A DNA stretch of 52,718 bases from a bacterium (GCA_004322275.1 SCTA01000008.1:1-52718); one strand, 5' to 3'. Positions 1-9,093 are shown, counted from the first letter of the stretch. Numbers and translations are program-made. The notes: generated by a model from the letters alone, not told the origin.

Positions 1-102
1 TTTCACCTGTTTTTGAAGGAATGCGAATGGCGTTTCAATAACCCTGACCCAAAAGTTCAATTAGCTCAGGTAAAACAACTGGTTAGAGACTATTTAGGCT
101 GA
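1..102 (+). CDS. IS1595-like transposase, C-terminal end (partial at window edge)
   Basis: Frame 1 is open from the first base and ends in TGA at 100-102, giving 33 residues. The stretch FHLFLKECEWRFNN is the typical C-terminal signature of IS1595/ISXO2-type DDE transposases (family knowledge, recalled by eye). The rest lies outside the window, so whether the element is intact cannot be judged. The stop codon is followed at once by what looks like the element's terminal inverted repeat. The base composition is AT-richer than the neighbouring chromosome, as expected for an insertion sequence. Confidence 0.75.
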   Translation, partial: FHLFLKECEWRFNNPDPKVQLAQVKQLVRDYLG

Positions 103-121
103 TTATCTAGGACAGCCCCTT
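102..121 (+). repeat. putative right terminal inverted repeat of the IS1595-like element
   Basis: The sequence after the transposase stop reads, on the opposite strand, GGGGCTGTCCTAGATAAT, which resembles IS1595-family ends. The left end is outside the window, so neither the matching repeat nor a target duplication can be shown. Similarity to another copy of a palindromic repeat begins a few bases further on (129), suggesting the element landed at or in that repeat. Confidence 0.55.
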
Positions 122-128
122 AAAAAAA

Positions 129-354
129 GTGCCCAAAAAGTCGGCCCGGGAGGTTCCGCTCGCTCTACGAGCGACCGGTCGCTACGGCGGGGGCGTGAGG
201 GGGCACCCGTTCGCTGCGCTCACTAAGACCCCCCCGCCGCCCTTCCGCCTCCGCTCCCTGCGTCACCTACGGGCCACGGGGAGGACGGAAGGATGGCTCG
301 TCCAAAAACAAGTTAATGGAATGTTTTTGGACTCGAAGGCAAATTGTTTACAAC
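129..354. repeat. long palindromic repeat, family D, copy 1 (without nested insertion)
   Basis: This gene-free stretch shares its left part (129-194) and right part (about 203-354) with 29454-29519 and 29687-29844. In the other copy a 164-bp palindromic element replaces the few bases between the two parts. Visible structure includes CGGCGGGGG (184-192) facing CCCCCCCGCCG (228-239), and a terminal hairpin at 301-331. A 79-residue open frame crosses it, but the codons are just the repeat and it is not a credible gene. It fills the space between the insertion sequence and the gene at 444. Confidence 0.8.
301..331. repeat. 10-bp perfect hairpin with conserved flanks (variable-stem site, copy 1)
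   Basis: The arms TCCAAAAACA (301-310) and TGTTTTTGGA (322-331) are perfectly complementary around an 11-nt loop. GGCTCG precedes and CTCGAAGG follows. The second copy (29791-29820) has the same flanks but a completely different 9-bp stem. Confidence 0.8.
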
Positions 355-443
355 TGTGGGTGCCGTAACAATCGTTCTGGCGCGGCTGCCCGGTCTTGCT
401 GGCCCGAGCGGGTATTTTTTTATACAATGCACGGCTGTAATTA

Positions 444-2018
444 ATGTCAGTGAAGGAGCCGCGCTTGCCGAAGTCTACGAAAGCCGCAGGATTTTTCGCC
501 GGGTTTAAGACCGAGACGGGGAAGGCCGCGCTTCTTGCGCTGGCGCTTGCGGTGCTGACGGCAGTAATCTACGGTCAGACGGCGGAGTTTTCATTCATTT
601 CGCTCGACGACATGAGCCATGTGTTCACCAACCCGCTTTTACAGGACGGCGTCACCTGGCAGGGGCTTAAAACCGCTTTCACCGATTACCGCAGCAATTT
701 CTCCGCCCCTCTAACCATGGCGTCGTACATGGCGGATATTCAGGCCTGGGGGATGGATCCGGGTGCGATGCACCGCACCAACGCTTTTCTCTTCGGGCTG
801 AACGCAATCGTACTCTTTCTCGCCCTCCGTTACGCCACCGGCTCTACCTGGAAGAGCTTTTTCGCCGCCGCGCTCTGGGCGGCGCACCCGCTTCGCGTGG
901 AATCGATCGCGTGGATAACCGAGCGCAAGGATGTGCTGGCGGGGCTCTTTTTCATGCTGGCTCTGTGGTCGCACGCCGCCTTCGCAAAGACCGGCAAGCT
1001 GCGCTGGCAGGTTTCTACCTTTCTGGCGATGCTGCTCGGGGTGACGGCGAAGCCTGTCGCGGTGGTCATCCCCGCCGCGCTCCTTCTGCTGGATTTCTGG
1101 CCGCTGGGGAGGTTCTACGGGGAGGGCGACGGAATCTTCCTCCGGCGGGCCGGAAAACTGCTCCTTGAAAAGGCCCACCTCTTCGCCCTTTCAGCGGTCT
1201 TTGCCGGGCTCACCGTCTACGGCCAGACCGCGCAGTATTCCATCGAGTCCCAAAGGTCTCTTTCAAACGTTCTGGGAGCGTCGATCACCTATTGGAGGTA
1301 TCTGGCGAGAACATTCCTGCCCGGAGAGATGGTGCTGGAGAACGCTCCTAAGTGGGCTCCGGATCAAATCGGTCTGGCCGCGCTGGCCCTAACGGGGCTT
1401 CTGGCGGTAAGCGTCGCGGCGTGGCTGCTCCGGAAGAAAAGCCCTGAGTTCTCCTTCGGCTGGTTCTGGTTTCTCGTGATCCTCACCCCCAACAGCGGCC
1501 TTATTTCCGTCGGCGTGCAGGGTTATTCCGACCGCTACTCCTACCTTCCGCACGTCGGCCTTTTTATCGGACTCGTTTGGGCCGCCGCCAGGCTTGGGAA
1601 ACGGTATCTTCCCGATCCGCGCCTCGCCGCCCTCCCCGGAGCCCTCCTGCTGGCCCTTATGACGTATGCGAGCTGGAATCTCACCGGCTACTGGCAGGAC
1701 ACCCTCACTCTCTTTAGCCACGTAGACGAGGTGTACGAAGGCAAAAACGCGCTCGCCAAAAACAGCCTCGCGAGCGAATACGTCATCCGCAACGAACCGG
1801 AAAAGGCCCTTGCGTACTATCTGGAGGTCAGAAAGCTGAATCCCCACTACCCGTACCTGAAGTTCAACGTGGCGGTCGCGCTGCACAGGCTGGGAAGGGG
1901 GCAGGAAGCCCTAAGGGTGCTGGACACGGATTTGAGCACGAACGAAAGGGACAAACAGAGGGTGAACCTGCTGAGGGAAGAGATAATCAGGAGTATCGGA
2001 GAAGGGAAGAGAGGCTAA
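444..2018 (+). CDS. TMTC-type multi-spanning membrane protein with C-terminal TPR (putative GT-C glycosyltransferase)
   Basis: The 524-residue protein has a first membrane segment at about 28-44, then an acidic pair D55-D56 in the loop, then many further membrane spans and a soluble tail from about 430 that reads as tetratricopeptide-like helices. The phrase HPLRVESIAWITERKDVL and the following segment are hallmarks of bacterial relatives of eukaryotic TMTC proteins, whose animal members are O-mannosyltransferases of the GT-C fold. By analogy it may move a lipid-linked sugar to an exported acceptor; this is inference. A paralogue lies at 22865-24379 on the other strand. The ATG at 444 has no clear ribosome site, whereas AAGGAG sits six bases before an in-frame TTG at 465, so translation may begin there. 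Confidence 0.75.
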   Translation: MSVKEPRLPKSTKAAGFFAGFKTETGKAALLALALAVLTAVIYGQTAEFSFISLDDMSHVFTNPLLQDGVTWQGLKTAFTDYRSNFSAPLTMASYMADIQAWGMDPGAMHRTNAFLFGLNAIVLFLALRYATGSTWKSFFAAALWAAHPLRVESIAWITERKDVLAGLFFMLALWSHAAFAKTGKLRWQVSTFLAMLLGVTAKPVAVVIPAALLLLDFWPLGRFYGEGDGIFLRRAGKLLLEKAHLFALSAVFAGLTVYGQTAQYSIESQRSLSNVLGASITYWRYLARTFLPGEMVLENAPKWAPDQIGLAALALTGLLAVSVAAWLLRKKSPEFSFGWFWFLVILTPNSGLISVGVQGYSDRYSYLPHVGLFIGLVWAAARLGKRYLPDPRLAALPGALLLALMTYASWNLTGYWQDTLTLFSHVDEVYEGKNALAKNSLASEYVIRNEPEKALAYYLEVRKLNPHYPYLKFNVAVALHRLGRGQEALRVLDTDLSTNERDKQRVNLLREEIIRSIGEGKRG

Positions 2019-2093
2019 TTGGAAAAATTAAGTATACTGAGTCATCCCCCCTCTCTTCAATAGATGCGTTACGCTACATCGCACCCTGCCCGG

Positions 2094-4418
2094 CTATACA
2101 AGATTGAGGCGGCGGTCTTCGCGGAGGAGTGTCTCCATCTCTTTCGTCGGCACGGGGCGGCTGAAGTAAGAGCCCTGTATCTCGTCGCAGTCCTGTTTGC
2201 GCATGAGATCAACCTGCTCCCTGGTTTCCACGCCTTCGGCGACGACTTTTAAATGCAGGCTATGGGACATGGCGATTATTGCCCTGGCTATCGCTTCGTT
2301 GTCGCGTTTGGTGGTTATGTCACGCATAAAGGACTGGTCTATTTTCAGCTTATCGAAGTGAAAACGCGACAGGTAACTTAGACTGGAGTAACCTGTGCCG
2401 AAATCGTCCATCGTAAGGCATACCCCCAGCCTTTTCAGCTCATCAAGTATTGCGGCGGCCTCGTCCGCGCCCCGCAGTACCATGCTCTCGGTTATTTCTA
2501 TATCCAGGCAGCAAGGATCGAGACCGGTTTGCCGCAAAACGAGGTCTACCAGACCGGCGATGTTGATATGTCTCAATTGCCTGACCGAGAGGTTGACCGC
2601 GACGGGGATGGGCGGCAATCCTGCTTCCTGCCAGGCTTTGTTCTGAGCGCAGGCGGTCCTCAGCACCCATTCCCCTATGGGCTCGATCAGGCCGGTCTCC
2701 TCGGCAAGAGGAATAAAGTTTCCGGGAGATACAATGCCCAGCTCCGGGTTTCGCCAACGTACCAGGGCCTCCATGCCGGTTATTCTGCCGGTACCGAGAT
2801 CGACCTTGGGTTGATAGAAAAGTATCAGCTCTTCACGTTCGAGAGCGCGACGCAAATGTTTTTCCATGGTCATGCGGGCAAAAGAAGTAACATTCATGTC
2901 TTCTGTGAAGAAACCGTAGGAATTGCGGCCCTGCTCTTTTGCCCTGTACATGGCCACGTCGGCGTTTTTTAGAAGCGTTTGCACGTCTTCGCCGTCTTTG
3001 GGAAAGATGCTGATGCCAACGCTGCAAGTGACAATGATCTCGTGCTCTTTTATCTTGATGGGCGCGGACACCTTTTCCAGTATCTTGGCCGCGATCTGCG
3101 GGATATGGGCGGTCACCTCATGCTGGGTGATGACCGCGACAAACTCGTCGCCTCCCTGACGGGCCACAGTGTCACCGGATCTGATGCAGCTCGTCAGGCG
3201 TTTGGCCACTTGTTGCAGGAGCAGGTCGCCGTGATCGTGGCCCAGGCTGTCGTTGATAATTTTGAAATTGTCGATATCGATGAAGAGTACGGCCACCTCC
3301 TGATGGTTTCGGTGCGAGACGAGAAGCGCCTGGCGGATACGGTCCGTGAGCAGGTTACGGTTGGGGAGATCGGTCAGTTCGTCGTGTGTTGACAGGTATT
3401 CCAGTTGCTCCTCGTATCGCTTGCGATCGGTTATGTCCTCCAGAGTCTCCATTACCGCTACCAATTCCCCTTCGGGGTTGCGTGCCGGAGCGGCTTTGAA
3501 ATTGATGTAGCGCCTTCGCCCGTTGAGGTTCTCGAACCATTCCTCGGCCCGAAGACCGCCCGGTATGAAGCTGGATTTTTCGATGGAGCCGTATTGATGG
3601 TGCGAGGCCACAACGTCGCCGTCTGCGACCAAATCGGCCAGGACAGGCCTTTTTTGCACGTAAAATGCTTTCCACGGCTCATCAAGGCCCATCATCGCCT
3701 CCGCACGGACTCCGGTGAGCTCTTCACATGCCTTGTTCCATATAAGGATCTTGTGTTCCGGACTTATGACGAATAGGGGAACCTCGCTGGTCTGCAAAAT
3801 ATTTTCAAAGAACATCTTTTGTTCGGCCAAGAGCCTCTCTGCGGTTTTTCTCTCGGTGATGTCGTGTATTATGGCGATGAACATCGTCACCCCACCCTGG
3901 CTGAGCTTGCTTATCGAAACCTCGGTAAGGAAACATACTCCTCCCTTGCGGCAGCCGGTGGACTCCCTCCTCGTCGTGCCGCTTCTACCCGTCCCCTGCG
4001 CCAGAAAGGGGAAATCCCCGAAGCCGGGGATGATCCGGGTGATTTTCTGTCCCATCACTTCTCCCGGTGCGTAGCCGAACATTTTTTCGGCGGCAGAGTT
4101 CAGAGACTCGATGTTTCCCCGCTCGTCGAAATAAATCACCGCGTCTTCAATGTAACCCAGAGCGGCTTTGGTGCGGGCCACCTCCGTCAGGGCTTCGGTT
4201 CTTATCGGCATGACAATAAGGCGCCAGATGAAGGGAGCACTCAAAGTAGCCAGCAAGGCTGAATCGCCTAGACTCGACAGGTAAACGGAATCCTGCTCTA
4301 CCAGGTGAGGGAGAAGCACCATTACGATTGACTCCGCCACCATTATTATCAAGAGCAGTTTGGTCAACAGCACCAACGGGTTAGGAGACCGTTGGTGAAG
4401 CACTGCATTTGTTTCCAT
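2094..4418 (-). CDS. membrane-anchored PAS-PAS-GGDEF-EAL c-di-GMP signalling protein
   Basis: The 774-residue protein has two membrane helices near the N-terminus (about 13-40 and 48-68), two PAS domains (about 80-190 and 200-330), a GGDEF domain (about 340-500) and an EAL domain (about 515-770). GGDEF is intact and is preceded at the usual five-residue distance by RSGD, the RxxD product-inhibition site. The EAL part keeps MEALVRW and DDFGTGYSSL. Both cyclase and phosphodiesterase activity are therefore possible; which dominates cannot be read from sequence. The start is the ATG at 4418 because GGAGG lies seven bases before it; a longer open frame to 4466 lacks such a site. It converges on the TMTC gene with only 75 bases between their stops and no obvious terminator. 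Confidence 0.93.
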   Translation of the reverse strand: METNAVLHQRSPNPLVLLTKLLLIIMVAESIVMVLLPHLVEQDSVYLSSLGDSALLATLSAPFIWRLIVMPIRTEALTEVARTKAALGYIEDAVIYFDERGNIESLNSAAEKMFGYAPGEVMGQKITRIIPGFGDFPFLAQGTGRSGTTRRESTGCRKGGVCFLTEVSISKLSQGGVTMFIAIIHDITERKTAERLLAEQKMFFENILQTSEVPLFVISPEHKILIWNKACEELTGVRAEAMMGLDEPWKAFYVQKRPVLADLVADGDVVASHHQYGSIEKSSFIPGGLRAEEWFENLNGRRRYINFKAAPARNPEGELVAVMETLEDITDRKRYEEQLEYLSTHDELTDLPNRNLLTDRIRQALLVSHRNHQEVAVLFIDIDNFKIINDSLGHDHGDLLLQQVAKRLTSCIRSGDTVARQGGDEFVAVITQHEVTAHIPQIAAKILEKVSAPIKIKEHEIIVTCSVGISIFPKDGEDVQTLLKNADVAMYRAKEQGRNSYGFFTEDMNVTSFARMTMEKHLRRALEREELILFYQPKVDLGTGRITGMEALVRWRNPELGIVSPGNFIPLAEETGLIEPIGEWVLRTACAQNKAWQEAGLPPIPVAVNLSVRQLRHINIAGLVDLVLRQTGLDPCCLDIEITESMVLRGADEAAAILDELKRLGVCLTMDDFGTGYSSLSYLSRFHFDKLKIDQSFMRDITTKRDNEAIARAIIAMSHSLHLKVVAEGVETREQVDLMRKQDCDEIQGSYFSRPVPTKEMETLLREDRRLNLV

Positions 4419-4549
4419 AAAGAGCCTCCGGCCCTGACTTGTACCCCACGCATTCGGTCTCACCAACCATCAGTTAAACCATACCGCTAAATTCCGGCAT
4501 GTCACGTTTCCCTTGATCGCCATGGGCGTTTGGAGTCAGCCAAGTCGCG

Positions 4550-4617
4550 TAGGATGAGCTTAAGCCCATCAACTCTACGTTTTTATTGATTAATTTGATG
4601 GGCTTAAGCCCATCCTA
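4550..4617. repeat. inverted repeat, 23-bp arms with one mismatch
   Basis: Arms 4550-4572 and 4595-4617 are complementary apart from one position, around a 22-nt AT-rich spacer. Each arm contains GGCTTAAGCC or a near copy, itself a palindrome. It lies upstream of the PAS-GGDEF-EAL gene, in the gap before the AT-rich lipoprotein gene. It may be a small non-autonomous element or a relic of the transfer of that gene. The remaining gap (4419-4549 and 4618-4852) holds no gene that I can support. Confidence 0.75.
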
Positions 4618-4852
4618 TCAATCTGACCCAAAGTACATACCCTAGTTATTTTATTCTGAAGTGCTATTATTTATTTTGGCGGTAAAAGTAAGGTTGTAGA
4701 AGGCGGCTCAACTGTGAGGGCTCTGTTCGTGAAAGTCCCTATTGCAGAGGGCAGCTTACCATCTGAGCTATGGTGCCGCCTACCTTGCGGTGAAAAAGTG
4801 GGCGGTGCAATGTTGCTCCCTTGACGAAGGAGAAACAAAAGGAGGGGCGGAT

Positions 4853-6076
4853 ATGAGAAAAAAAATTAATATATTTGTGGCGTTATTTATTTGCATTATC
4901 TTATTAATGCTCCAAGGTTGCAACGAAAGGGTAAGCGTCCCTCCTTGGGAACAAGATAACAATCCTGAGGTAAAAATAACAGCAACACCACAAGTCGGTG
5001 GAAGTGGAATAGAATACTCATTAGTTCCTGACCAGTGCCCTAGTCCTTGCCGAGTCTATGTTCCCGTTGGAGCAGAGTTTGGCATCTCAGTGAATGCTTA
5101 CAACCCCGGCGGAGTAAAGAGTTTATCAATATTGGCAACAAATGACGCCGATGGACAGATTCTCTATTCAGTTGAAGAAACATCCTCCCCAGATTCTAAT
5201 AACAAAGTCCCAAAATCTCTTTTCATTATTGGCCATAATGGAGCGGGTGGTTTTGGCAACCAGAGAATACATTTTAAACTAGATAGCATGTCAAGTAATG
5301 TGACGGTAAAAGCGACTGCATTAAATTATAATGGCATGTCAACTACCATGATAGCTTACTATCGTCCTCTAGGGAGGATTAAGGCGACACTCGAGGTATC
5401 TAAGAAAATTATACAACCTGGCGAAGAAGTGAGGTTAACTTGGGATACTGAATATGCCCACTGGCCGATAGAGTTAGTAGATGCAACCCAAGGAATCTCG
5501 CTCAATCCGCCTAACGAATCACATTTTATGACTATCCATCCAAGCGCACCACAGACAAAATATGTTCTAAGGGCTAGTAATTTTATATATGAACATTGTG
5601 CCGCTGAGGATAAGATGACTTGTCCAGGTGCAGAACATATAGAGAAAAGTGTTGTTGTAGCTCAAGGAAGCCAACCACCGGATACCTCTCAAAACAATGA
5701 GCCGATACGTATTGAGCTCATAGGTCAACCCACGGCCCCTGGTATCAATATCCAAATTCGACCCTATAAAAGCGAACCATTCATGAGCACTGTCAAACTC
5801 CAGCAAATTGAGTTTCCGTTAGACAATATTAGTATCTTCTTGGTTGGAGGGATCAAGCTACCTAAGCTATACCAAACTACAAATGATTGCCTTGACCCTG
5901 CCAAGTACGTATATTTGCCTCCAGGCGGTCGCACGACACCGCAACAGATGAAGGAGGTCTATGGATCGGAAACACCAACGTTTTATTCTGGCAGTTATCT
6001 AATTGCCTGTGTTGAACCAAAAGATATAGACCAAAAAATTGATTCCGTGGGTGTGCTTATCACTCGTGCCCCTTGA
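4853..6076 (+). CDS. lipoprotein of unknown function, AT-rich
   Basis: The 407-residue protein starts with a short basic segment, a hydrophobic core and the lipobox LMLQGC, so it should be lipid-anchored. The mature part reads as beta-rich Ig-like material (around residues 180-260 a segment like KKIIQPGEEVRLTWDT) with several cysteines. I do not recognise a family. The start is the ATG at 4853, preceded by AAAGGAGGGG at good spacing; the frame is open further upstream but without a better site. Base composition and codon choice are clearly AT-richer than both neighbours, and the gene stands alone between two inverted repeats (4550-4617 and 6106-6171), which suggests horizontal acquisition. 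Confidence 0.75.
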   Translation: MRKKINIFVALFICIILLMLQGCNERVSVPPWEQDNNPEVKITATPQVGGSGIEYSLVPDQCPSPCRVYVPVGAEFGISVNAYNPGGVKSLSILATNDADGQILYSVEETSSPDSNNKVPKSLFIIGHNGAGGFGNQRIHFKLDSMSSNVTVKATALNYNGMSTTMIAYYRPLGRIKATLEVSKKIIQPGEEVRLTWDTEYAHWPIELVDATQGISLNPPNESHFMTIHPSAPQTKYVLRASNFIYEHCAAEDKMTCPGAEHIEKSVVVAQGSQPPDTSQNNEPIRIELIGQPTAPGINIQIRPYKSEPFMSTVKLQQIEFPLDNISIFLVGGIKLPKLYQTTNDCLDPAKYVYLPPGGRTTPQQMKEVYGSETPTFYSGSYLIACVEPKDIDQKIDSVGVLITRAP

Positions 6077-6105
6077 AAATGGTTGGTAGATGTCGGTGCC
6101 GTGGT

Positions 6106-6171
6106 CGGATTGAGGAACGAAAATCCGACGCAACACATTGTATTTGTTGGATTTTCGCTATGCTCAATCCG
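6106..6171. repeat. imperfect inverted repeat after the lipoprotein gene
   Basis: CGGATTGAG and CGAAAATCC (6106-6126) face GGATTTTCG and CTCAATCCG (6149-6171), with small unpaired bulges. There is no run of T after it, so a classical terminator is doubtful. Similar hairpins are common as dispersed intergenic repeats. Apart from it and the promoter below, 6077-6395 holds nothing I can name. Confidence 0.6.
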
Positions 6172-6328
6172 GCCTGCAATTGTTATTGCCCTCGGCGGTT
6201 GGGACGGCCGTTTGAACAAGACCTCTCGCATAACGAAAAAAATCTGTTAAGTTATTCATAACGGAAGAGGTTTGACAGCGCCCGGCGGGCGTTTTCCCGA
6301 GGCCGGGACGGGGCCGGACCGGAAAATA

Positions 6329-6356
6329 TTGACTTATCCGTCTTTTCGTGCATAAT
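6329..6356 (+). promoter_or_regulatory. sigma-70-like promoter for the Bax-like gene cluster
   Basis: TTGACT (6329-6334), a 16-base spacer, then CATAAT (6351-6356). Transcription should begin near 6363, so a GTG at 6348 cannot be the translation start and the start must lie downstream. Confidence 0.6.
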
Positions 6357-6395
6357 ACGAAATCCTTTAAAGCGGCTGAAAGGCCCGGAGGTTTT

Positions 6396-7442
6396 TTGGA
6401 TTCGAGGATAAGTGAAGGGGCAAAGAAGCCGGGCAGGTTAATGACCGCCCTTAGGCCCCTTGTGATAATTATCGGAATGGCGCTGGTCCTTTACATCGCC
6501 GCGCCCGAAAAAAGCATCCCGGTCGCCGAGCCGGAGGCGGCCGGAGTTCCCGTCGCAGCCGTAGTTTACGAGCCGCAAAGGGATTTTTTCGGTCTGCACC
6601 CCTCCGATCTCTGGACGCTCGACAAACTCGTCGCTTCCGTCTGGTCGAAGGTGGAGGACAAGAACGGCGTTCCGGGTTTCGCGCCCCTTTCGATTCCCAG
6701 GGGCATCGACGAACTCCCCGCCAAGAAGCGCAAATCTCTCTTCATCCAGTCCCTCATCCCCCACATCGTCGCCGCAAACGAGAAGATCTTCGAGCGCAGG
6801 CAAGGCCTGCTGGAGATACTTGGCCACCTCGAAAAGGGAAACGTGCTGGGCGAGGTGGAGAAGGTTTTTCTGGAGGAGAGCGCCAGATGCTACGAGATGG
6901 TCTCTTTCAGCGCCAGATGGCTTAAGAACGACCCGAAGAAGGTCATAAACGGCCTTTTGAAGAGGGTGGACGTTGTTCCCCCGAGTCTCGTCGTCGCCCA
7001 GGCCGCCAGCGAATCCGGCTGGGGGGGCTCGCGCTTCGCCATAGAGGGGAACAACCTCTTCGGCCAGTGGTCTTTTTCCCCGACCAAGGGAATCATCCCC
7101 GCCGGTCTCGACGCCGGAGCGAATATCTCTCTCGCAAAATACCCCTCCATAGCCAAGTCTCTGGATTCCTATCTCACGAACATAAACACCTTCACCGCCT
7201 ACAACGATTTTCGGGAGATACGCCACAAGCTGCGGCAGAAGGGCGAAAAGCTCGACCCCGAGGCGCTGGCGCAGGGCCTTTTGAATTACAGCACCCGGCG
7301 CGAGGGGTACGTCTCGGACATACTGAAAATCATCCGCCAGAACGACCTTGCCCGCTACGACGATGCCTATCTGGTTCCCCTGCTGCCGCACAGCATCCCC
7401 GGCTCGGTGGCTGTCAGTGAGCACGGCTACCAGAATCTCTAA
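6396..7442 (+). CDS. Bax-like exported glucosaminidase-domain protein
   Basis: A membrane or signal segment (RPLVIIIGMALVLYIAAP) is followed by a glucosaminidase-type domain (PF01832 family, as in E. coli Bax). The segment AAQAASESGWGGSRF contains the expected catalytic glutamate (ESGWG), and GNNLFGQW follows it as in the family. The likely role is hydrolysis of peptidoglycan glycan strands in the periplasm. The frame is open from a GTG at 6348, but the promoter there argues against it. A TTG at 6396 has GGAGG just upstream, and an ATG at 6441 is the other option. The deacetylase gene follows after nine bases, consistent with one transcript. Confidence 0.85.
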   Translation: MDSRISEGAKKPGRLMTALRPLVIIIGMALVLYIAAPEKSIPVAEPEAAGVPVAAVVYEPQRDFFGLHPSDLWTLDKLVASVWSKVEDKNGVPGFAPLSIPRGIDELPAKKRKSLFIQSLIPHIVAANEKIFERRQGLLEILGHLEKGNVLGEVEKVFLEESARCYEMVSFSARWLKNDPKKVINGLLKRVDVVPPSLVVAQAASESGWGGSRFAIEGNNLFGQWSFSPTKGIIPAGLDAGANISLAKYPSIAKSLDSYLTNINTFTAYNDFREIRHKLRQKGEKLDPEALAQGLLNYSTRREGYVSDILKIIRQNDLARYDDAYLVPLLPHSIPGSVAVSEHGYQNL

Positions 7443-7451
7443 AGGTTCTTC

Positions 7452-8504
7452 TTGCGCGCCTTTGTAAGGGGTCTATCCTCCCTCATCCTCCTGTTTCTCT
7501 TCGCTTCCGGCGCTTTTGCGGGCGGGGACGTGCGCGTCCTCATTTATCACCGCGTCGGAGACAGCCGCTATCCCTCGACAAACGTCGCTACAGAGCTTTT
7601 CAAGACCCAGATGGAGTGGCTCCGGGAGGCGGGCTTCACCGTCATTCCCACCAAAAAGCTCGAAGGATTTTTGCTTCGGGGAGAAGATATCCCGGAAAAG
7701 AGCGTCGTAATCCATTTCGACGACGGCTACCGCTCCGTCTACCGCAACGCCTGGCCGGTGCTCAGGAAGATGGGTTATCCCTTCGCCGTGACCGTGCCGG
7801 TTTACCCCGTCGAGCGGGGGTGGAGCGACTACGCCACCTGGGGAATGCTCCGCGAGATGGCGAAGGACGGAGTGGAAATTGCCGCCCACGGCTCGGAGCA
7901 CTCGCGCCTCGGCTCGCCGAAAAAGGGAGAGAGCGGGGACGGTTATCTGGCCAGAGTCCGCGACGAGGCCGAGGCTTCGATGAGGGTGCTGAAGCGGGAA
8001 GGATTCGATCCCGCCTGGATAGCCTACCCCTACGGCGAATTCAACGAGACGGTGACAAAAGCCGCGAAGAGCGCCGGGTACAGTTACGCCTTTACGCAGG
8101 ACCCTGGCCCCGTCGCGCGGAACGTGGACAAATTCGAGATACCGCGCTTCGCGGTTGTCGGAGCGGTCTCCGATTTTGGCCTCTTCAAGGAGAGGATGGG
8201 GTACGAGCCCCTCGTACTCAAGAGTTTCGACCCCGTTCCGGGAACGGCCGCGGGCGGGAGGGTGAAAGGGTTTTCGGCGGCCGTCGAAAGCCCTGAAAAA
8301 TACCTTCCCGGCGAAGTAAACGTCTTCCTCAGCGAGGCCGGAAGGCTGAAGGCTTCCTTCGACCCCTCCACGGGGATTGTAAAAGCCGAAGGAGCGGTAT
8401 TGACGAAGCGGATAAACAGGTTGATTATTACCCTTAAATCGAGAACCTCGGGCCGTTACGCTTTCGCTTCCCGGCTGGTTCTCAACCCTGAAAAAAACGA
8501 TTAA
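7452..8504 (+). CDS. exported polysaccharide deacetylase (NodB domain)
   Basis: The 350-residue protein has a signal peptide ([13 protein letters not shown]). A NodB/carbohydrate esterase 4 domain follows: HFDDGY gives the metal-binding aspartate pair, HGSEH is the metal-binding H-x3-H motif, and YPYGEF is a later active-site strand. It probably removes N-acetyl groups from an envelope or extracellular polysaccharide; the substrate is not visible. About 80 C-terminal residues beyond the catalytic domain look like a small beta domain. The start is a TTG with AAAGG six bases upstream. It lies between a Bax-like hydrolase and a periplasmic cyclophilin, which fits an envelope-maintenance group. 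Confidence 0.9.
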   Translation: MRAFVRGLSSLILLFLFASGAFAGGDVRVLIYHRVGDSRYPSTNVATELFKTQMEWLREAGFTVIPTKKLEGFLLRGEDIPEKSVVIHFDDGYRSVYRNAWPVLRKMGYPFAVTVPVYPVERGWSDYATWGMLREMAKDGVEIAAHGSEHSRLGSPKKGESGDGYLARVRDEAEASMRVLKREGFDPAWIAYPYGEFNETVTKAAKSAGYSYAFTQDPGPVARNVDKFEIPRFAVVGAVSDFGLFKERMGYEPLVLKSFDPVPGTAAGGRVKGFSAAVESPEKYLPGEVNVFLSEAGRLKASFDPSTGIVKAEGAVLTKRINRLIITLKSRTSGRYAFASRLVLNPEKND

Positions 8505-8515
8505 AGAGGTTGAAA

Positions 8516-9091
8516 ATGAAGAGAATTCTGTCGGCGGTCCTTTTCTGTTTCCTTGTCTCCTCCGTTGTCTTCGCCGCGGAAGGCGCAAACCCGAAGGTAG
8601 CCCTCGATACCAGCCACGGCAAAATAGTCATCGAACTCTATCAGGACAAGGCTCCGGTCTCGGTGAAGAACTTCCTCGATTACGTCGATTCGGGTTTCTA
8701 CGATTCCACCGTCTTTCACCGCGTCATCAAGGGCTTCATGATACAGGGCGGCGGGTTCACCGCCGATATCACCCCAAAGAGCGGCCAGAAGCCCGCGATA
8801 AAGAACGAAGCCGGTAACGGCCTTAAAAACCTGCGCGGAACCCTCGCGATGGCCCGCACCGGAGTCGTAGACAGCGCCACAAGCCAGTTTTTCATCAACT
8901 CCGTCGACAATGCGTTTCTTGACCACAAGAACGAGTCTGTGCAGGGCTTCGGCTACGCCGTCTTCGGGAAGGTAATCGAGGGGCTCGACGTGGTGGACAA
9001 GATTTCCAGCGTGCCGACGGCGACGGTCAAGGGGTTCAAGGATGTGCCGTCGCAGGAAGTGGTTATCAAGAAGGCAGAAAGGCTGAAATAG
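8516..9091 (+). CDS. ppiA: periplasmic cyclophilin-type peptidyl-prolyl cis-trans isomerase
   Basis: The protein has a signal peptide ([17 protein letters not shown]) and a complete cyclophilin domain. [15 protein letters not shown] contains the catalytic arginine, and SQFFINS and [12 protein letters not shown] match the rest of the fold. It speeds proline isomerisation in exported proteins. The start is the ATG at 8516, six bases after AAAGAGG; a TTG six bases earlier is in frame but overlaps that site. It follows the deacetylase gene by 11 bases, probably in one transcript. The symbol reflects the exported type; exact orthology to E. coli ppiA is not shown. Confidence 0.93.
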   Translation: MKRILSAVLFCFLVSSVVFAAEGANPKVALDTSHGKIVIELYQDKAPVSVKNFLDYVDSGFYDSTVFHRVIKGFMIQGGGFTADITPKSGQKPAIKNEAGNGLKNLRGTLAMARTGVVDSATSQFFINSVDNAFLDHKNESVQGFGYAVFGKVIEGLDVVDKISSVPTATVKGFKDVPSQEVVIKKAERLK

Positions 9092-9093
9092 GA

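Noticed and set aside
129-368. 79-residue open frame beginning in the first repeat
   Set aside because: Its codons coincide with the palindromic repeat shared with 29454-29844, so it is repeat sequence rather than a gene.
361-443. Promoter TTGCTG...TATACA before the first TMTC gene
   Set aside because: The spacing between the two boxes is 19 bases or more and the -35 is poor, so it is not supported.
4700-4790. tRNA-like stretch on the minus strand (TAGCTCAGATGGTAAGCTG, then CCCT-CTGCAAT-AGGG, which would give a GCA anticodon)
   Set aside because: The D-arm and an anticodon-like arm can be drawn, but there is no T-arm with TTCGA and the acceptor ends do not pair. At best it is a decayed fragment.
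6438-7424. Long open frame on the minus strand across the Bax-like gene
   Set aside because: It mirrors a GC-rich plus-strand gene, has no recognisable protein features and the plus-strand frame is a clear family member. The same holds for long antisense frames at 7473-8588, 24915-25904, 40424-42097 and 47478-48488.
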